A stretch of DNA of 64,000 bases from Pseudoips prasinana (Eukaryota > Arthropoda > Insecta > Lepidoptera > Nolidae), in contig OX621238.1 in assembly GCA_951640165.1 (NCBI GenBank), positions 22,778,001-22,842,000 on the forward strand, read 5' to 3'. A program made the position numbers and the translations under genes. The notes under the pieces were generated by a model that made no database searches, was not told the DNA's origin, and saw nothing but the letters and a program-made list of their open reading frames with translations. Numbering within the stretch: position 1 is the first letter of the stretch; the number at the start of each line of letters is the position of its first letter. Positions 9,801-21,712 of this stretch are shown here, one piece after another.

Positions 9801-10185
9801 CTCACATATACTCCGAATCAAAATCGGAATTGTATTATTTTATACGGTTCACCCGGATACTCTCATTGTAGAAAAAATGTCACCCTCTTAAGGACACTTT
9901 GATCTTTGCAGAAATGCCCTAAGGGAAAAATTTTACTGTTGAAATAAAGTTACAAATTTACAATACAAAATATCGACTTCTGTAATGAATATTCGTTGAA
10001 TGCTATGGGTCTGTTTTATTTTTCCAATAGCAGGGTATAACTCAATTCTTTACACATGTAAAGAATTGTATAATAAGTTGCCTGTAGTATAAGGCAACAA
10101 AAAGGCGCAGTATAAAATATTAATAAAATATACAAAATATTGTACTTAAATCGACGTATGCTTTTTTCCGAAAAACGGTTTTTAC

Positions 10186-10361
10186 CTTATAAACGCGAAA
10201 GTTTGTAAGTATGGATGGATGGATGTCTATAACTCTTTCACGTAAAAAGGAATGAATGGATTATAATCTAACTTTACAATAATATAGCTTATACATCACA
10301 ACAACACATAGGCTATAATTTATTAATTTAAACGCGGGTAAAACCGCGGGGCACGTCTAGT
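10186..10361 (+). mobile_element. Helitron-like non-autonomous element
   Basis: TTATAAACGCGAAAGTTTG start; the 3' end carries the small hairpin GCGGGTAAAACCGC, then ..GCACGTCTAG followed by T. Same family as 8442, 21515, 37576, 57716 and 59679. Confidence 0.65.
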
Positions 10362-10607
10362 TATACATATAAACACGAAGATGCACTCATAGCCATTGCT
10401 CTCGATGGTTTGTTAGTGGTCGGCTATGTAAAGGTCCTAAACACGCAGGCGGCCGATAGATGTATGACCGTCACTGTGGGTCAATTTCTGAGCCTCTTCG
10501 TGCTTCGGAGGGCATGCTAAGCTGTCCGCCCGTTCGTTATCGCTAGACAGCAGTCTCCTAACGTGCCCAGCGACTTTTACAACTCACAAATCAGGGTAGC
10601 CAGTGAA

Positions 10608-10980
10608 AGTAAAAGTAAAGTAAAATACTCTTTATTGTACACCATAACTTAAAATTGAAATGAGCATACATAAATTAAGTACAAAGGGCGGTCTTATCGC
10701 TACTGCGATTTCTTCCAGGCAACCAATTATGGAGTGGATAGACTAAGGAAAGGGAAAACATGGTTGGTAGGTGTAACAATAGGTTAACTTAATGTAAACT
10801 TTAACTAAAACAAAATAATTATAAAAAGTAAAAAAAAGAAATTCATAGAATAATTTAAAAAAGTCTAGTAAAGCAGGAATGCGCGCAAAATAACCAAAGG
10901 CGACAGCGTAAATAAATATGCTTAGTAATCTAGGCAGATGAATACAACTTTTTAACATTATTTTTATAAATATTTAATGA
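10608..10980 (-). mobile_element. LINE 3' UTR fragment
   Basis: Minus strand ends GGTGTACAATAAAGAGTATT followed by TTTACTTTTACTTT, a LINE 3' terminus with a simple tail. The same terminus occurs at 22926-23100 and inside the SINE at 25801-26100. The upstream boundary is uncertain. A 71-codon minus frame at 10743-10958 shows no RT motif. The stretch 10380-10600 just before it has a repeat-like look but I cannot name it. Confidence 0.5.
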
Positions 10981-11500
10981 TTGCGCTTGTCTTATTGTTA
11001 AAGGCAGTGCGTTCCACAGGTGCCCATACGATAAAGAAGAATAATAAACGACGAAGGATATACAATACCTACACTTACCGAAACTAAAACAAAGCCACCC
11101 TTCTATCAAGTACTCAAGTCTAAGAGGTACTTAGGAAGTTTCCATTCCGCTTGCGATGGTACTTCGAATACTGGTCAAACTTACAGGATATAGGTAGGTA
11201 CCTACAACATGAAAATAAATAAACAATGAATGTTTCGCCCATTACCAAACCAAATCTTTTCCTTGAGAACTTACAATTTGCTGAGGTTAATGAAGCCATT
11301 AACCCAGGCTTGTAATTGCCGAATAAATATTTTATATTATCTTCTTTTATGACGAACAAACTTGATGTATTATTGAAAGTGTTAGGTACTCAAACTATTG
11401 TTTATGTTTATTCGTTAAGGTACGGAAAAAATACTTGCAGTAAAAGGACACACCTCCATACGTGTTAATATGGGATATTCCTGTGTTAATTGTATTTACT
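10981..11500. other. No recognisable feature
   Basis: AT-rich; a 79-codon minus frame (11120-11359) has no motif. Confidence 0.25.
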
Positions 11501-11704
11501 GCACATATGGCGCAGCGGCTAATACAGTCGCCTTGCTGCTTAGTGTGGCGGGTTTGAGTCTCGCGACGGACAACTATTTGTATGACCCATAAATAGTTGT
11601 TCTGAGTCTGGATGTAATTTGTGTCCGTCTATCATATGTTTGTAAAGTTTCCCGCGACACAGGGATTAGATTCCCTAGTGCGGGCGCTGTCTTATAAAAA
11701 AATA
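11501..11704 (+). mobile_element. SINE family C
   Basis: A-box-like TGGCGCAGCGGCTAATA, B-box-like GGGTTTGAGTCTC, the core TTGTTCTGAGTCTGGATGTA and a 3' part with CCCGCGACACAGGGATTAGA. It ends in an A-rich tail. Confidence 0.85.
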
Positions 11705-13429
11705 TAAATAATATTGTTATGTATATGTTACATTTTAAAATGATATTGTGGCTAAGATTGTGTTACGATTCATGTTATTCAGTGGCAAAAACGCAGTTAC
11801 AAATATATTGCAATATTTTTTTCCATGAACACAAAAGTGAATCAAATATAAAAACTTGAGAGGTGTCAAGGGGCACCCGGATGGAACGAAGTTCCTTTCG
11901 ATTAATTAGTGAAGAAATTGTATTTTTTTTTAAGTTAAGTATAATTTTTTTTTTATTATTGACAAATATAATGTTATATAAACTTAATCAGTAGGCTCAA
12001 TTTTAGTAATAAAAAAAAGTGTCGTTGCAACTTTTCGTCTTAATTTTTTCCGTCTAACCCCCTTTCGCCACGCGCGATAAGGAACTTCGTTCCAAAAAAA
12101 GTACGATGGCAATTGCGTCACAACATATACATTAAAATTAAATACAAGACTTGTCACGAGGGTTAGGTCTTAATGGTATTGTCTCTGATGTCCACTATTA
12201 GTTTAATCTACTTAATTATGTGTTCCGAATTCATCAAAACTTATGATAATATTGTATACCTACCTGTACCAACTTTACTCATACCCGCTTATTATGAACA
12301 CTTTTGTTACTTTATCTCTTTAAATAGATAATTTATATTTGACCAAGAACGTATTTTTTGCACCATAACATTAACATGGGGCAGGTAGGAATTCCAGGCG
12401 CCTCCATTCTCCAATTTTCGTTTAATTTCTCACTCGAATAGGATATTAAAATACCAAACTGTCCAAATGAAAAACCGGACACCTGGCAACCATGTGCAGG
12501 CTCGTAATTTATTCGCTTTCCTTCCAACGGGAATAGGACAAAATTTCATAATGAAATCAATTAAATAAGACATTTATAATAATAATCGCGATAATCGGAT
12601 ACTCTTTTATATAACTGCCAACTTTGACTGAAACAATTCGTCAATTTATGTCTTATCAGCAAGAAAGCACCCAAGATTTTATCAACTGGATGATGAAATC
12701 GATTCGTCTTGGGGTGAATTACAGTCAAATGTAATTCCTTTTAGAAACTGAAAGGGAATACAGATCTTCGTCACAATAGAGTAGATCTTGAGTAATGTGT
12801 AATCAGCGTAGTAAAATCTAAAGCGGGTCTGTTCAAACAACGTCATCCTTTTGTTCTCATAATAAACTGTCAGAGCACAAAAGAAATTCACCGACATCGG
12901 ATGTCACCCTGTTGAAATTTAGAGCTTTTCTCACACGCTAACGGGCATGTCCCATTCACGTAAAGGCGGTTTATGAAAAGATCTCGGTACTTGTATCTTT
13001 ACGAACCTCACATACGGATACATTGTGGTTAGAACAATGCTCGTCACAATGGGACATAAAAATGTTTTAAAGTAATAAACGCGTTTTGTCTCCATAACGT
13101 CAAAGTTTAAGTGCTTCGCAGTAACTTTTATTTTCTAAGTTGCCAGCACTGGGTAATATTTATCAGATTCAAGTTTGTTTGTAGATGATGACGAGCGCCT
13201 TAGAAATTATCCTATCCTATTCTGAACTATGAATATTCTGGAGGAATTAGGTGTTAATGTTATAATGTCGTCTGTGAGAAGAGAACATAACAAATGATAG
13301 ATTTAATTATTTATATATGGTGTGATAACGAAGTATTTTTTTTCTCTTTCCAACCCCGTGGCTAGGTGTATATTTCATTATAGATTTTATCACCTTACTA
13401 CTTTTCTATAATTAATCGAGAAATACTTT
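11705..13429. other. No recognisable feature
   Basis: AT-rich DNA. Short frames at 12333-12527 and 12682-12897 (minus) have no recognisable content. Confidence 0.25.
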
Positions 13430-13632
13430 TTTTTTTAATGACAACGCCCGTATTAGGGAATATAATCCCTGTGAAGTGGGTACTTTACACACATATAATA
13501 GACGGGCACAAATTACATCCAGTCTCAGAGCAACTCTTTATGCGTCACACAAATATTTGCCCGGCGCGGGTCTCGAACCCGAGACACGAAGCGGCGAGGC
13601 GACTATCTGAGCCGCTGCGCCAGGCGTAGTGA
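13430..13632 (-). mobile_element. SINE family C
   Basis: Plus strand shows the T-run, the family tail and core (ACATCCAGTCTCAGAGCAAC), the B-box complement GGGTCTCGAACCCGAGAC and the A-box complement GAGCCGCTGCGCCA. It is nearly full length and the best-preserved C copy. The 63-codon frame here is a shadow. Confidence 0.88.
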
Positions 13633-14190
13633 CTGTGCGCCTGGCGCGGTCTTAATTAGTTTTCTTTTTATTACAGTCCAAGTTCTTATACTTATATTAG
13701 GTACATTCGCGGCCCCTAATCAATGTAACGAGTCTACAAAAGCCTGGCCGAAACAACGAAAGATTCATAGTTTATAATAATGCTTCCCAGCTGTGCCCGC
13801 TTAATCCCCATCTTAATATTAAGCTTGAGACAACCATAAAACAAGGAGAAAAAAGACCACAAACCGCTTTCGTACTTCAGCGACATAATTGTTTCAAGAG
13901 CCGTAAATTTTATCCTCGTGTTAGCAGATTTTGGAAATGTTGCCAAAGTATTTTAAATTAAAAGAGGTTTAATAATTCGATTTGTTTTATGTCATGTTAA
14001 ATCTTTTAATACTGGAATCGTTGAATGGAATTTTTGTCTTTGGAAGTACTATTAGTAGTCTTTACACCTACCTACAAGTGTTGCGTAGTAAACTGTTGAT
14101 ATATACGTCTAGATCCGTTTGTACATATCCGTACACAAAAGTTGTGTATAATAATATATAATGATATGATAATATATAAACTATTTTATG
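13633..14190. other. No recognisable feature
   Basis: No coding, RNA or repeat signal recognised. Confidence 0.25.
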
Positions 14191-14191
14191 C

Positions 14192-14335
14192 TGTGTAGCG
14201 CCGGCGACGAATTGATTCACCACCCTGTCTTATCTCGTGCGGATCGTAGAAGTCGTCCCGTGGGAGTATCTGTCAGAGAACGGATAGCAGCGCCTCCCTG
14301 TCAACAATGACCATCATTCTGCGATGATCCGTGTA
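14192..14335 (+). repeat. Dispersed repeat E, uninterrupted copy
   Basis: Pattern: GCGACGAATTGATTCACCACCCTG...TCGTAGAAGTCGTCC...GGAACGGATAGCAGCGC-type text...AATGACCATCATTCTGCGAT. Other copies are at 17508-17900 (split by a fold-back) and 58115-58215. It is widespread in moths to my knowledge; its class is unknown to me. Confidence 0.65.
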
Positions 14336-14869
14336 CCTATTAAACTAAAAAAAACTGTATAATAATATAAATTAAACTATGCAAAAGAGGCTGTGTATCC
14401 TTTCACTATACCCAAACTATAAAGTACGGTTATAGTAAATTAAACAGAAAATGATCGAATAAACGAGTTGAACAAAACAATTAATTGTGATGTTGTCTAT
14501 GTCAGAACCGAACTGTTATTTTCTTTTTTATTGAAGTGATTCGCGAGATTGCGCGGTACTTATGAATTACATTTTTTTTGTTTTCGCTTCGAACTCGTTG
14601 GTAGGGCATTTTAAAAAATGTTCCTAAAGTTTATTTGACGAGATTACTTTTGTGCTCCCTCCTTATTAGATGAGTGAGTTATGGACGTGCAATTGTCGAG
14701 TACACCACATGTTCGTGTTCCTTCGAGCAAGAATTCATCGCTTGGGGCGAAGACGTTTTGGAAGCTGGAGGTTTGATAAAGATTCCATAAGGTAACGATA
14801 CTACTTGTAGGTAGGACCGTTGGCCAACCATGTTAGTCTGGATAGATACCTCAGTGCATCAAACTGAGA

Positions 14870-15146
14870 AAATCACTTACTTTCTTATCGTATGGGCAGT
14901 GGTTACCCTAGTGTCAGAGTAGTTTAAGCCGCCCATTAGGCCTCTGACATGGCTAAACAACTGTTGTCTAATGACTACAACCAAACGTGCTCCGGAGCAC
15001 GGAGACGCTCAGAAATTAAAGCACTTTGGTGGTCACCCATCTATGGACCGACCTGCTAGTCCTGCCTAGTTGCTTAACCTCGCCGATCGCTAACGGACGG
15101 GTGAGAGCATCTAGCTATGAGGGCCTCAAGATCACTGGCCGACACA
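14870..15146 (+). repeat. Dispersed repeat F
   Basis: Shares long colinear blocks with 39826-40080, for example CCTAGTGTCAGAG, TTTAAGCC, AGGCCTCTGAC, TCAGAAATTAAA, GTCACCCATCTAT and AGTTGCTTAACCTC. Class unknown; no open frame. Confidence 0.7.
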
Positions 15147-15289
15147 TTATATATTTTTAGCAATTACAATTAACATCAATTGTCGATTAGATATAGCTAG
15201 CCTATCTAATACTTGGTAAGGAAGTAATTTAGGTATAAAAATTTAAGGGATGAAAGATATTGATTTTTTTACGTGTAAGTATGAGTAAG

Positions 15290-15515
15290 AACTCGTCTAA
15301 TGCTATTACCGGAAGGGGAAGACCACGTCGAACATTCTCTGACCAAATTGGAGATGTTCTCAAGAAAGGGCAGGTCAGAAGTACCCTAAACCGGCGAGCA
15401 TGTATGAAGAATATAATGACAGTAACCGAGGCAAAATAAGTATGCAAAGATCGTGACAAATGGAAATCCGTTGTCTCTGCCTACCCCTCTGGGAAACAGG
15501 CGTGAGTCTATGTAT
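15290..15515 (+). pseudogene. LINE polymerase C-terminus
   Basis: Reads [39 protein letters not shown], one TAA stop, then VCKDRDKWKSVVSAYPSGKQ and a terminal TGA. This tail, ending in SAYPxGK, is a familiar C-terminus of lepidopteran LINE polymerases. One premature stop in ~65 codons suggests a fairly young copy. Clade not assigned with confidence. Confidence 0.7.
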
Positions 15516-17507
15516 TTATGTATGTAATGCTATTAATTAGCCGGGAGGATAAAGCAGTGGGTGGAGAAGACATATATTATAAGTTTAATTATCATAATTC
15601 CTAACTTAAAAGAACATTAAAATAGTGTATATTTGTCATTTCGATAATCATAACTATATAAAAATATATTTGGTGTTTTACTGTCACAAATGGAGGGGTT
15701 GAAGTTACAATAACGTATTAATTCTATAATTATTCAACCGCAACCTGGTATTTTTTCACGCACAGTAGAGCCAGAAACTTAATTAGTCGTTAACCTAACA
15801 AAAACATACCGGAGCGTTCACTCCAAAAGCTGACGTAGGATGCTTACAAAAATAAAAACACGGCGCAAAAAATAACAATAACAGAAGAGAATTTGTTTTA
15901 AATCTAAAGGTTTTCATAAACACGAAACACAAAAGGATATTGTTCATAAAAATTCCTAAACTCAGTGGCACGGAAGTTGCAAATCACGAGCGTTTTCCGA
16001 TGGGACCCGAAAACTCTTGGGACCGACGAAAATTGACAAAGAACCATAGTACAGTGGACGTCAGGTCGGTGGATACATTTTAACATTGATAACACCTTTA
16101 TTACTTAAGCTGCTAGAGCTGTTTTCGAAGTGGAACTATATTCACTGCGTTGGCGTCGACTGCACCTAAAAGTTCCGAGAATCCGCAATTTGCCGCTGTC
16201 TACGAAACACTGGTCAAACTGGACTTTGTCATAATAAAACATTGATGCTTTAGAAACAAACACAATTTATTATAAGATCTGACACTAGAGTAGACATAAC
16301 GATCGCAAATGTGCCTGGTTTTATTGCGGCCAGTTGGCCGCACCGTCGATAAGTCCGTGTGGTGCTTGACGCAGTCTCGTATGTAATAAAGTATTGAAAA
16401 TTGCTATCGTGGTTGCTTCTTACATGCTTACGTATAATTAGCATACAAAGAAACAAAATCAGAAGACGTGACGTTACAAATACATTTTTGATAGTAAATA
16501 AACTATAGATATACAATATATAGATCGGCTGTCAATGCAAATCTGGTGAGGCCAAAAATAACATGTTCAGCGTAATAATACATTACAGATATAATAGTAA
16601 AACAAACCTTTAGGAATAAAATTGTAGTTTGTCATATAGTTGAGCGTTGAGAGTATAGGAATTTGTAGTTTTCTGTGATTTTATTGATCAAATACCTACT
16701 GCGGTAAGAGCTGACGACACTATTCTATAATCATATAATAATAATTGGTTGTCTTCCAGAGTACTCTGACCATCTAAATAAAAAAATTGTGCGAAAAAAT
16801 AGTAATACATCTACGGCTACATATATTTTTATTAATTTTCGAAGTTAAGCTTCAAGGCAAGAGTCAAAGTATTTACTCATTTCAACCATATGTGGATGGT
16901 TTAGGATTCCACAGTCTGTATATTGTCCACAGTCTGCTTCGATACCCTTAAATGGTATTAATGCAGTCGTTTTAAACATAAATCTAGAATTCATAATATA
17001 AAAACATTAAATTTATTATATTAACATCAACAAATATTTTCAAGGGCTTTCATATCATATGGTAACATAATAAATTAATCAAAAGAATTATAAATAAAAA
17101 GTACTTACTTGTAGCCAAATATTAATAGTAAAAACCTTGCACAAACACGGTCCCTAAATATAACTTAAAAAAAGTATTTAATCAAATCGGCAGATGAACG
17201 TGTAACAATTATTTTCGTATCTCGTATTAAATGCTGTGCTAATAGGGCTAATACCTATAGATTACTCTACCCGCATTTTAACTTGTTACGCTTTTCCAAA
17301 CTTTGATGTCAGATTTTCAGAAATGGAAATGATTCAAGAGGTACGGTCGACGCCCCTTCGGTGAATCCACTTTCACTTTGATATGGTAATTTTTAATTCG
17401 TTAGTACATTTGTAAACAAACTTCTACCGCAATTTATAACAATTCGTTTGTCACGATCTGCTAAAGGTATAAAATACAAAAGAGATAATTGAATACCGCT
17501 GTGTGTT
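15516..17507. other. No recognisable feature
   Basis: About 2 kb without repeat or coding signals I can name. Short minus frames at 15904-16095 and 16250-16516 look random. Confidence 0.25.
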
Positions 17508-17900
17508 GACAGCGACGAATATCACCATTCCATCTTATCCCGTAGAGAGCGTAGAAGTCATCCTAAGGGAATATCTACCAGGGGGCTACCGGCTAAGTCG
17601 CCTTACATCGGGATAGTGATCGGTGCTCAAATAAATAAAGGTTAAAAATGACTTAATCAATCGTTAAATCGGCTTCGACGTTGAAAATCGATTCCGGACC
17701 ATTTATGACGTCACATGTGCTCATGGAATTCGATCCGAATTAACGATTGATTAAGTCATTTTTAACCTTTATATATTTGAATGCCGATCACAATCCCGAT
17801 GTTCGGCGACTTAGCCGGTAGCACGCCAGGGAACGGGTAGCAGCGCTAATGACCATCATACTTCGATCGTCGACCCATCTATCAAACGCGACAATTATGC
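17508..17900 (+). repeat. Dispersed repeat E, split by a fold-back element
   Basis: The left half (17508-17583) matches 14192-14280 and the right half (17826-17900) matches 14275-14335. Between them sits 17584-17825, flanked by CCAGGG. The copies at 14192 and 58115 read straight through and act as empty sites. Confidence 0.8.
17584..17825. mobile_element. Fold-back (hairpin) element with 6-bp TSD
   Basis: A 242-bp unit. Arms of about 85 bp (17584-17670 and 17739-17825) are inverted copies: both carry CTACCGGCTAAGTCGCC, an ATCGGGATxGTGATCGG block and AAAGGTTAAAAATGACTTAA. The ~68-bp loop is itself partly inverted. TSD CCAGGG at 17578-17583 and 17826-17831. No coding capacity; a MITE-like passenger of an unknown transposase. 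Confidence 0.85.
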
Positions 17901-18177
17901 CATATATTGGTACTTTGTACAGCAGTCGACGTCTTCTAGCGGACATGATGTTGGTGGATAAAAAATAGGGTACTTGTTGTATATTAGGTAAGTATATTAC
18001 TATTAACTGTTTGAATACATATGGCTTTGCAGTAATTGTCATCATTTATGTGAGGCCAAAATACCTCACAGTTTAGTTAAATAATTTATAGACATATCCT
18101 AAGACAAATAAATAGTAGTTCTTCTTTGTTGCCTTTACACAGTTTTAGTCCTGTCGATGCGAGTAGCTACAAGAATT

Positions 18178-18514
18178 AGGCGATTGGCACACTGCCCCGC
18201 ATGATGCAGCGTATTGCGTTAGTGCGTGTTCTAACGTTGCTTGTAAGTATCTCCGTTTGTATAGAAACACGCACAGTCGAACACAATGTACACACATCTG
18301 CATGAACGCGCGTGGTTGCAGATTCAGTGTGTTGGACTGTGCGTGTTTTTTTATACAAACGGAGATACTTACAAGCAAAGTCAGAACACTCACTCGCGCA
18401 CTACGCTGCATCATGCGGGGCAGTGTGCCAATCGCCTTAGTTCGAGCGCCTGCCTTCTTAGGCGATTGGCACACTGCCCCGCATGATGCAGCGTAGTGCG
18501 TGTTCTATCGTTGA
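18178..18514. mobile_element. Fold-back element with a third arm copy
   Basis: Arms 18178-18302 and 18317-18437 are inverted copies, sharing GGCGATTGGCACACTGCC, CATGATGCAGCGTA and TACTTACAAGCAA. A third, direct copy of about 57 bp of the left arm follows at 18458-18514 after a short spacer. The left arm holds a 9-nt TTGCGTTAG not present in the third copy. The loop is ~14 nt. The overlapping ORFs on both strands (60-109 codons) are symmetry artefacts. Confidence 0.85.
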
Positions 18515-18660
18515 CAGTCACAACCGGGGCCGACGGCTTAATGCCTGGAAGGTAATTAACACATGTTTAAATAAAAAGTTAGTTTCTGACACAAAAATTA
18601 TTGAGATAGCTTAGTCATATAAAACCCGGGTACCATATTACGTACAATTTTATATCAAAA

Positions 18661-18962
18661 ATATTATAGTGCAGAAGTGTGTTCGCAAACAATAGAGAAC
18701 TCTCTATTCCATCAGTCCCATGATCCGATGGGATGACACTACCGGAAAAAAGAGGTCAGGTACAGAACTGACGGCTTTAGGTGCTCTCCGAGGCACAGCG
18801 TTATTTACCTAAATAAGGCCAATTTTCAGACTCCGGGCTGATACTAAGAAATTACACTTTGCAGAAAAATTCCAAAATCACTTTTAACCCCGATCCGGGG
18901 TTTGAACCCAGGACCACATTACCTGCGGTTGAATACGCTAACACTGGACCAACGAGGTAGTC
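18661..18962 (-). mobile_element. SINE family D, full length
   Basis: Minus strand: A-box-like TTGGTCCAGTGTTAGCG, B-box-like GGTTCAAACCCCGG, then the body to CACTATAATAT. The tRNA-like head differs from families A-C. Copies without heads: 8712-8840, 57059-57291 and the end at 62133-62165. Confidence 0.75.
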
Positions 18963-19707
18963 AAGTCAAAAGTAGATTAATTGAATAATAACAACCCAAT
19001 AAAATGGTTTTAACCATCGCTAAACAATTAATATTATAAAAGCCTATAATTAATGAAACGAATGGCTATTCATAATAAAATCAAAATATTATCATTGTTT
19101 TACATAATTTCCAGCCAAACTATGTCGTATAATTTGATAAAATAGAGGCTCAAACAGTAAATAATGTTTATTTCGGAAATAATAAAATGGCTAAAATTTT
19201 TTCCTTTAAAATAGGGTCTCAACGGTTATCGGAGAAACTTTATAACATTGTTTTTAATGTCTTTCTATAATTATGGTGCTATTTTAGTGGCGAATACCAA
19301 TTTTTCTACCTCTTACGTACCAACAACACATGCCGCCTTCTGGTTCTTGCGATCACAAGTAGTAAAAACGATCGCTTTTAGTAATACGCGACTCCCATAC
19401 AATTGTTGCCATTCCATATCATAAAACTAATAGGTGGGTGTTTATTCAGTAGACCGAGTTACCACCATTTATTGATCTCCGTAGGTAAAAATAATACTTT
19501 CGCACGTTTTCAAATAACTCCAGCTTAATGAAGTTGGCAACTGATACTTTATGTCTTTGCCTCGTATACCTACTCGGTAAAGTCTAGATGAGAGAGAGAG
19601 AACTTAAAGCTAACTTTGAAGTAAATATGAAGTAGACTTAACTGAAGGACTCCCGGTGTGAGAATGGGATAAAGTATAATACTTACTCTCTTACCGCAAG
19701 TTGAGAA
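18963..19707. other. No recognisable feature
   Basis: AT-rich sequence; nothing recognised. Confidence 0.25.
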
Positions 19708-19913
19708 ATAAAAACCGGCCAAGTACGAGTCGGACTTGCAAACGAAGAGTTCCGTACCATTACTTATTAATACGGTAAAAAAACACGCTTCTTGACGAAA
19801 CACGCTATGGAGCCCCCTTAAATATCTATTAATAACAAACGGACAGACAGGCAAACAGCGGAGTCTTAGTAATAGGATTCAGTTTTACCCTTTGGGTACA
19901 GAATCCTAAAAAC
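19708..19913 (+). repeat. Common insect interspersed repeat (AAAACCGGCCAAG... type)
   Basis: Begins AAAACCGGCCAAGTACGAGT and ends with TTACCCTTTGGGTACAGAAT then CCTAAAAA, with GGACAGACAGGCAAACAGCG between. From memory this is a very frequent lepidopteran repeat of 250-300 bp; this copy is shortened. Probably a non-autonomous DNA element. The 94-codon minus frame (19570-19854) is a shadow. Confidence 0.7.
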
Positions 19914-20852
19914 GGGTGTCATTTGTCAAAAAAACCTTATACATCTCCCTGTGCTAAGCTGTTTTCAATGTGTTTCATCCCGTGTTTGCAAGAACCAGTA
20001 CCTTACCAAAACAAGTAACGCAGAGCGTTATTTCGCTCTAAGAACAGCCAGGATTCCTTACGGTCATAGCAACTAGCTGTGTGTGAGTAATGTTGCTTGA
20101 ATGATCGGTCGGGGTGCGCCGTGCGCCGGGTTAGCAACGGTTAAGTGCCTCGTAGCCTATGGACACTAGCTGTGGTTACTGCCTAAGCACGCCTATTATT
20201 GCCGTTTAGGCAAGTCAATTTTATTCGCGTACTTATTGAGAGAAAAAAATAATACTTAATGAAATATCTAAGTATAAAGCCTCGAGGCGTTCTTAAATGA
20301 TTTCCGTCATCCGGGAAAAATTTCCATCAAAGATGTCAAATAAACTTTTTATGATATTCGGTTGGAATTCAAAGCTATCGAGTTAAATAAAATTCGTGAG
20401 CAGGTGTTCCCAACGGGGGGCCGCAGTGACTAATGAGCGGTTGCAGAGCCGACTGGGCGCCCCCGGGACCCAGCGCTGCGTACCTACTTTACGCAAAACA
20501 TTTAGCGAATAACACGTTTCGAATAATATTAATAAATTATTGAAGTACGCGGATATCTGTAGTGAGTACCTGAATGTTCATGTTTCATGCTGCCTACGGC
20601 CGAACCTTTGTGAGTGGATTATGGAAAAAATCTTGTAAAAAATAAATTGATTTGTCTTTGTAAACATTTTCTGTGTATTTTCTTATTACTTCAACTTACA
20701 AAGGAGGATTGGTATTAGACGCTTACGTATACAAAGTGTATCATACATGCTTAAACTTGAACACTCTTAGTTAAAATAATTCCTTGATCCGCCGCTTAAC
20801 CATGTCTCAGCTAAACCCTGCTCAACCACTTAAACCCCGCTCAACTATTTAT
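19914..20852. other. No recognisable feature; GC-rich patch 20405-20482
   Basis: Mostly AT-rich. The short patch at 20405-20482 is strikingly GC-rich but carries no frame or motif I recognise. Confidence 0.25.
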
Positions 20853-21342
20853 TTATTTAAAAACCCTACTTAAAGGTTTCTCAGCTAAGTAACGTCATTT
20901 TATTTTACATTGTCAATATTTCTGAGACTGGTATAGAGCTTGACCAAAATTAATCGAGTAAATCGGATTATGTATCAAAACTTTATGATTTTTGCTCTAT
21001 GGTAGACATGGAATGATAGATTTATGATCGTAACAGTGCATTTTCAAGGACTATTGATTTTCTTCGGTGGAATTTGAAGTTTGTGATAAGATTCCAACTG
21101 GAATTCAGTATTTATTTTAAAATTAAAACGGTTAGTAACTTCAATAAAACCTCCATTCACAAACAAACGTCAAACAAAACGTCAGCTGATGCAAATAAAA
21201 TCCGCCATATTTGAGCAAGCTTTAAACCATGGCCGTTGACATGGCTCAACCGCGGGTCAAAGTTAAATCGTGTTTTTAAATGAAAAATTTGATAAACCAT
21301 GGTTGAGCGGCCGGCTTAAATTTAAGTAGCGTTTTTAAATAA
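20853..21342. mobile_element. Terminal-inverted-repeat element (~490 bp)
   Basis: The ends are inverted copies: TTATTTAAAAACCCTACTTAAA (20853-20874) against TTTAAGTAGCGTTTTTAAATAA (21321-21342), one mismatch. Internal blocks with CCATGG and GGTTGAGCGG-like text recur near both ends and also just outside the left end (20788-20850), so the boundary may lie further left. No coding capacity. Confidence 0.55.
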
Positions 21343-21514
21343 GACTGGAAGAGTTTAATTTGCCTACAAAGATTATTACTAACTCCATACACGAATAACA
21401 ATCATCCGATCTATTTGGTATGGGAGAATCGTATTTTGTTTTATTTTGCGGGTAGATAGCGCTGCCTAAGTTTCCTAAGATATTTATGGTACAAGTTGTA
21501 TGTATAACACAACA

Positions 21515-21712
21515 CTAGCTGTGACCCGCTGTTTTACCCGCATTAACCTTTATAAATATAATAAGCCTATGTATTATTCGAATATATATTATAAATATAG
21601 TACAACAAAGCTTCATCAAAATCCGTTCCGTAGATTTTGCGTGAAAGAGTAACAAACATCCATACATCCATCCATACTCACAAACTTTTGTATTTAAAAT
21701 ATTAGTAAGACT
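21515..21712 (-). mobile_element. Helitron-like non-autonomous element
   Basis: Reverse copy of the family: plus reads CTAGCTGTGACCC near the start and CATACTCACAAACTTTTG near the end. Target-site bases were not resolved. Confidence 0.6.

Noticed and set aside
14870..15146. Repeat F as a possible structured RNA gene
   Set aside because: Two diverged copies (also 39826) with indels and no conserved stem I could verify; treated as a dispersed repeat.
18145..18496. Overlapping frames on both strands (60-109 codons)
   Set aside because: Produced by the symmetry of the fold-back element.
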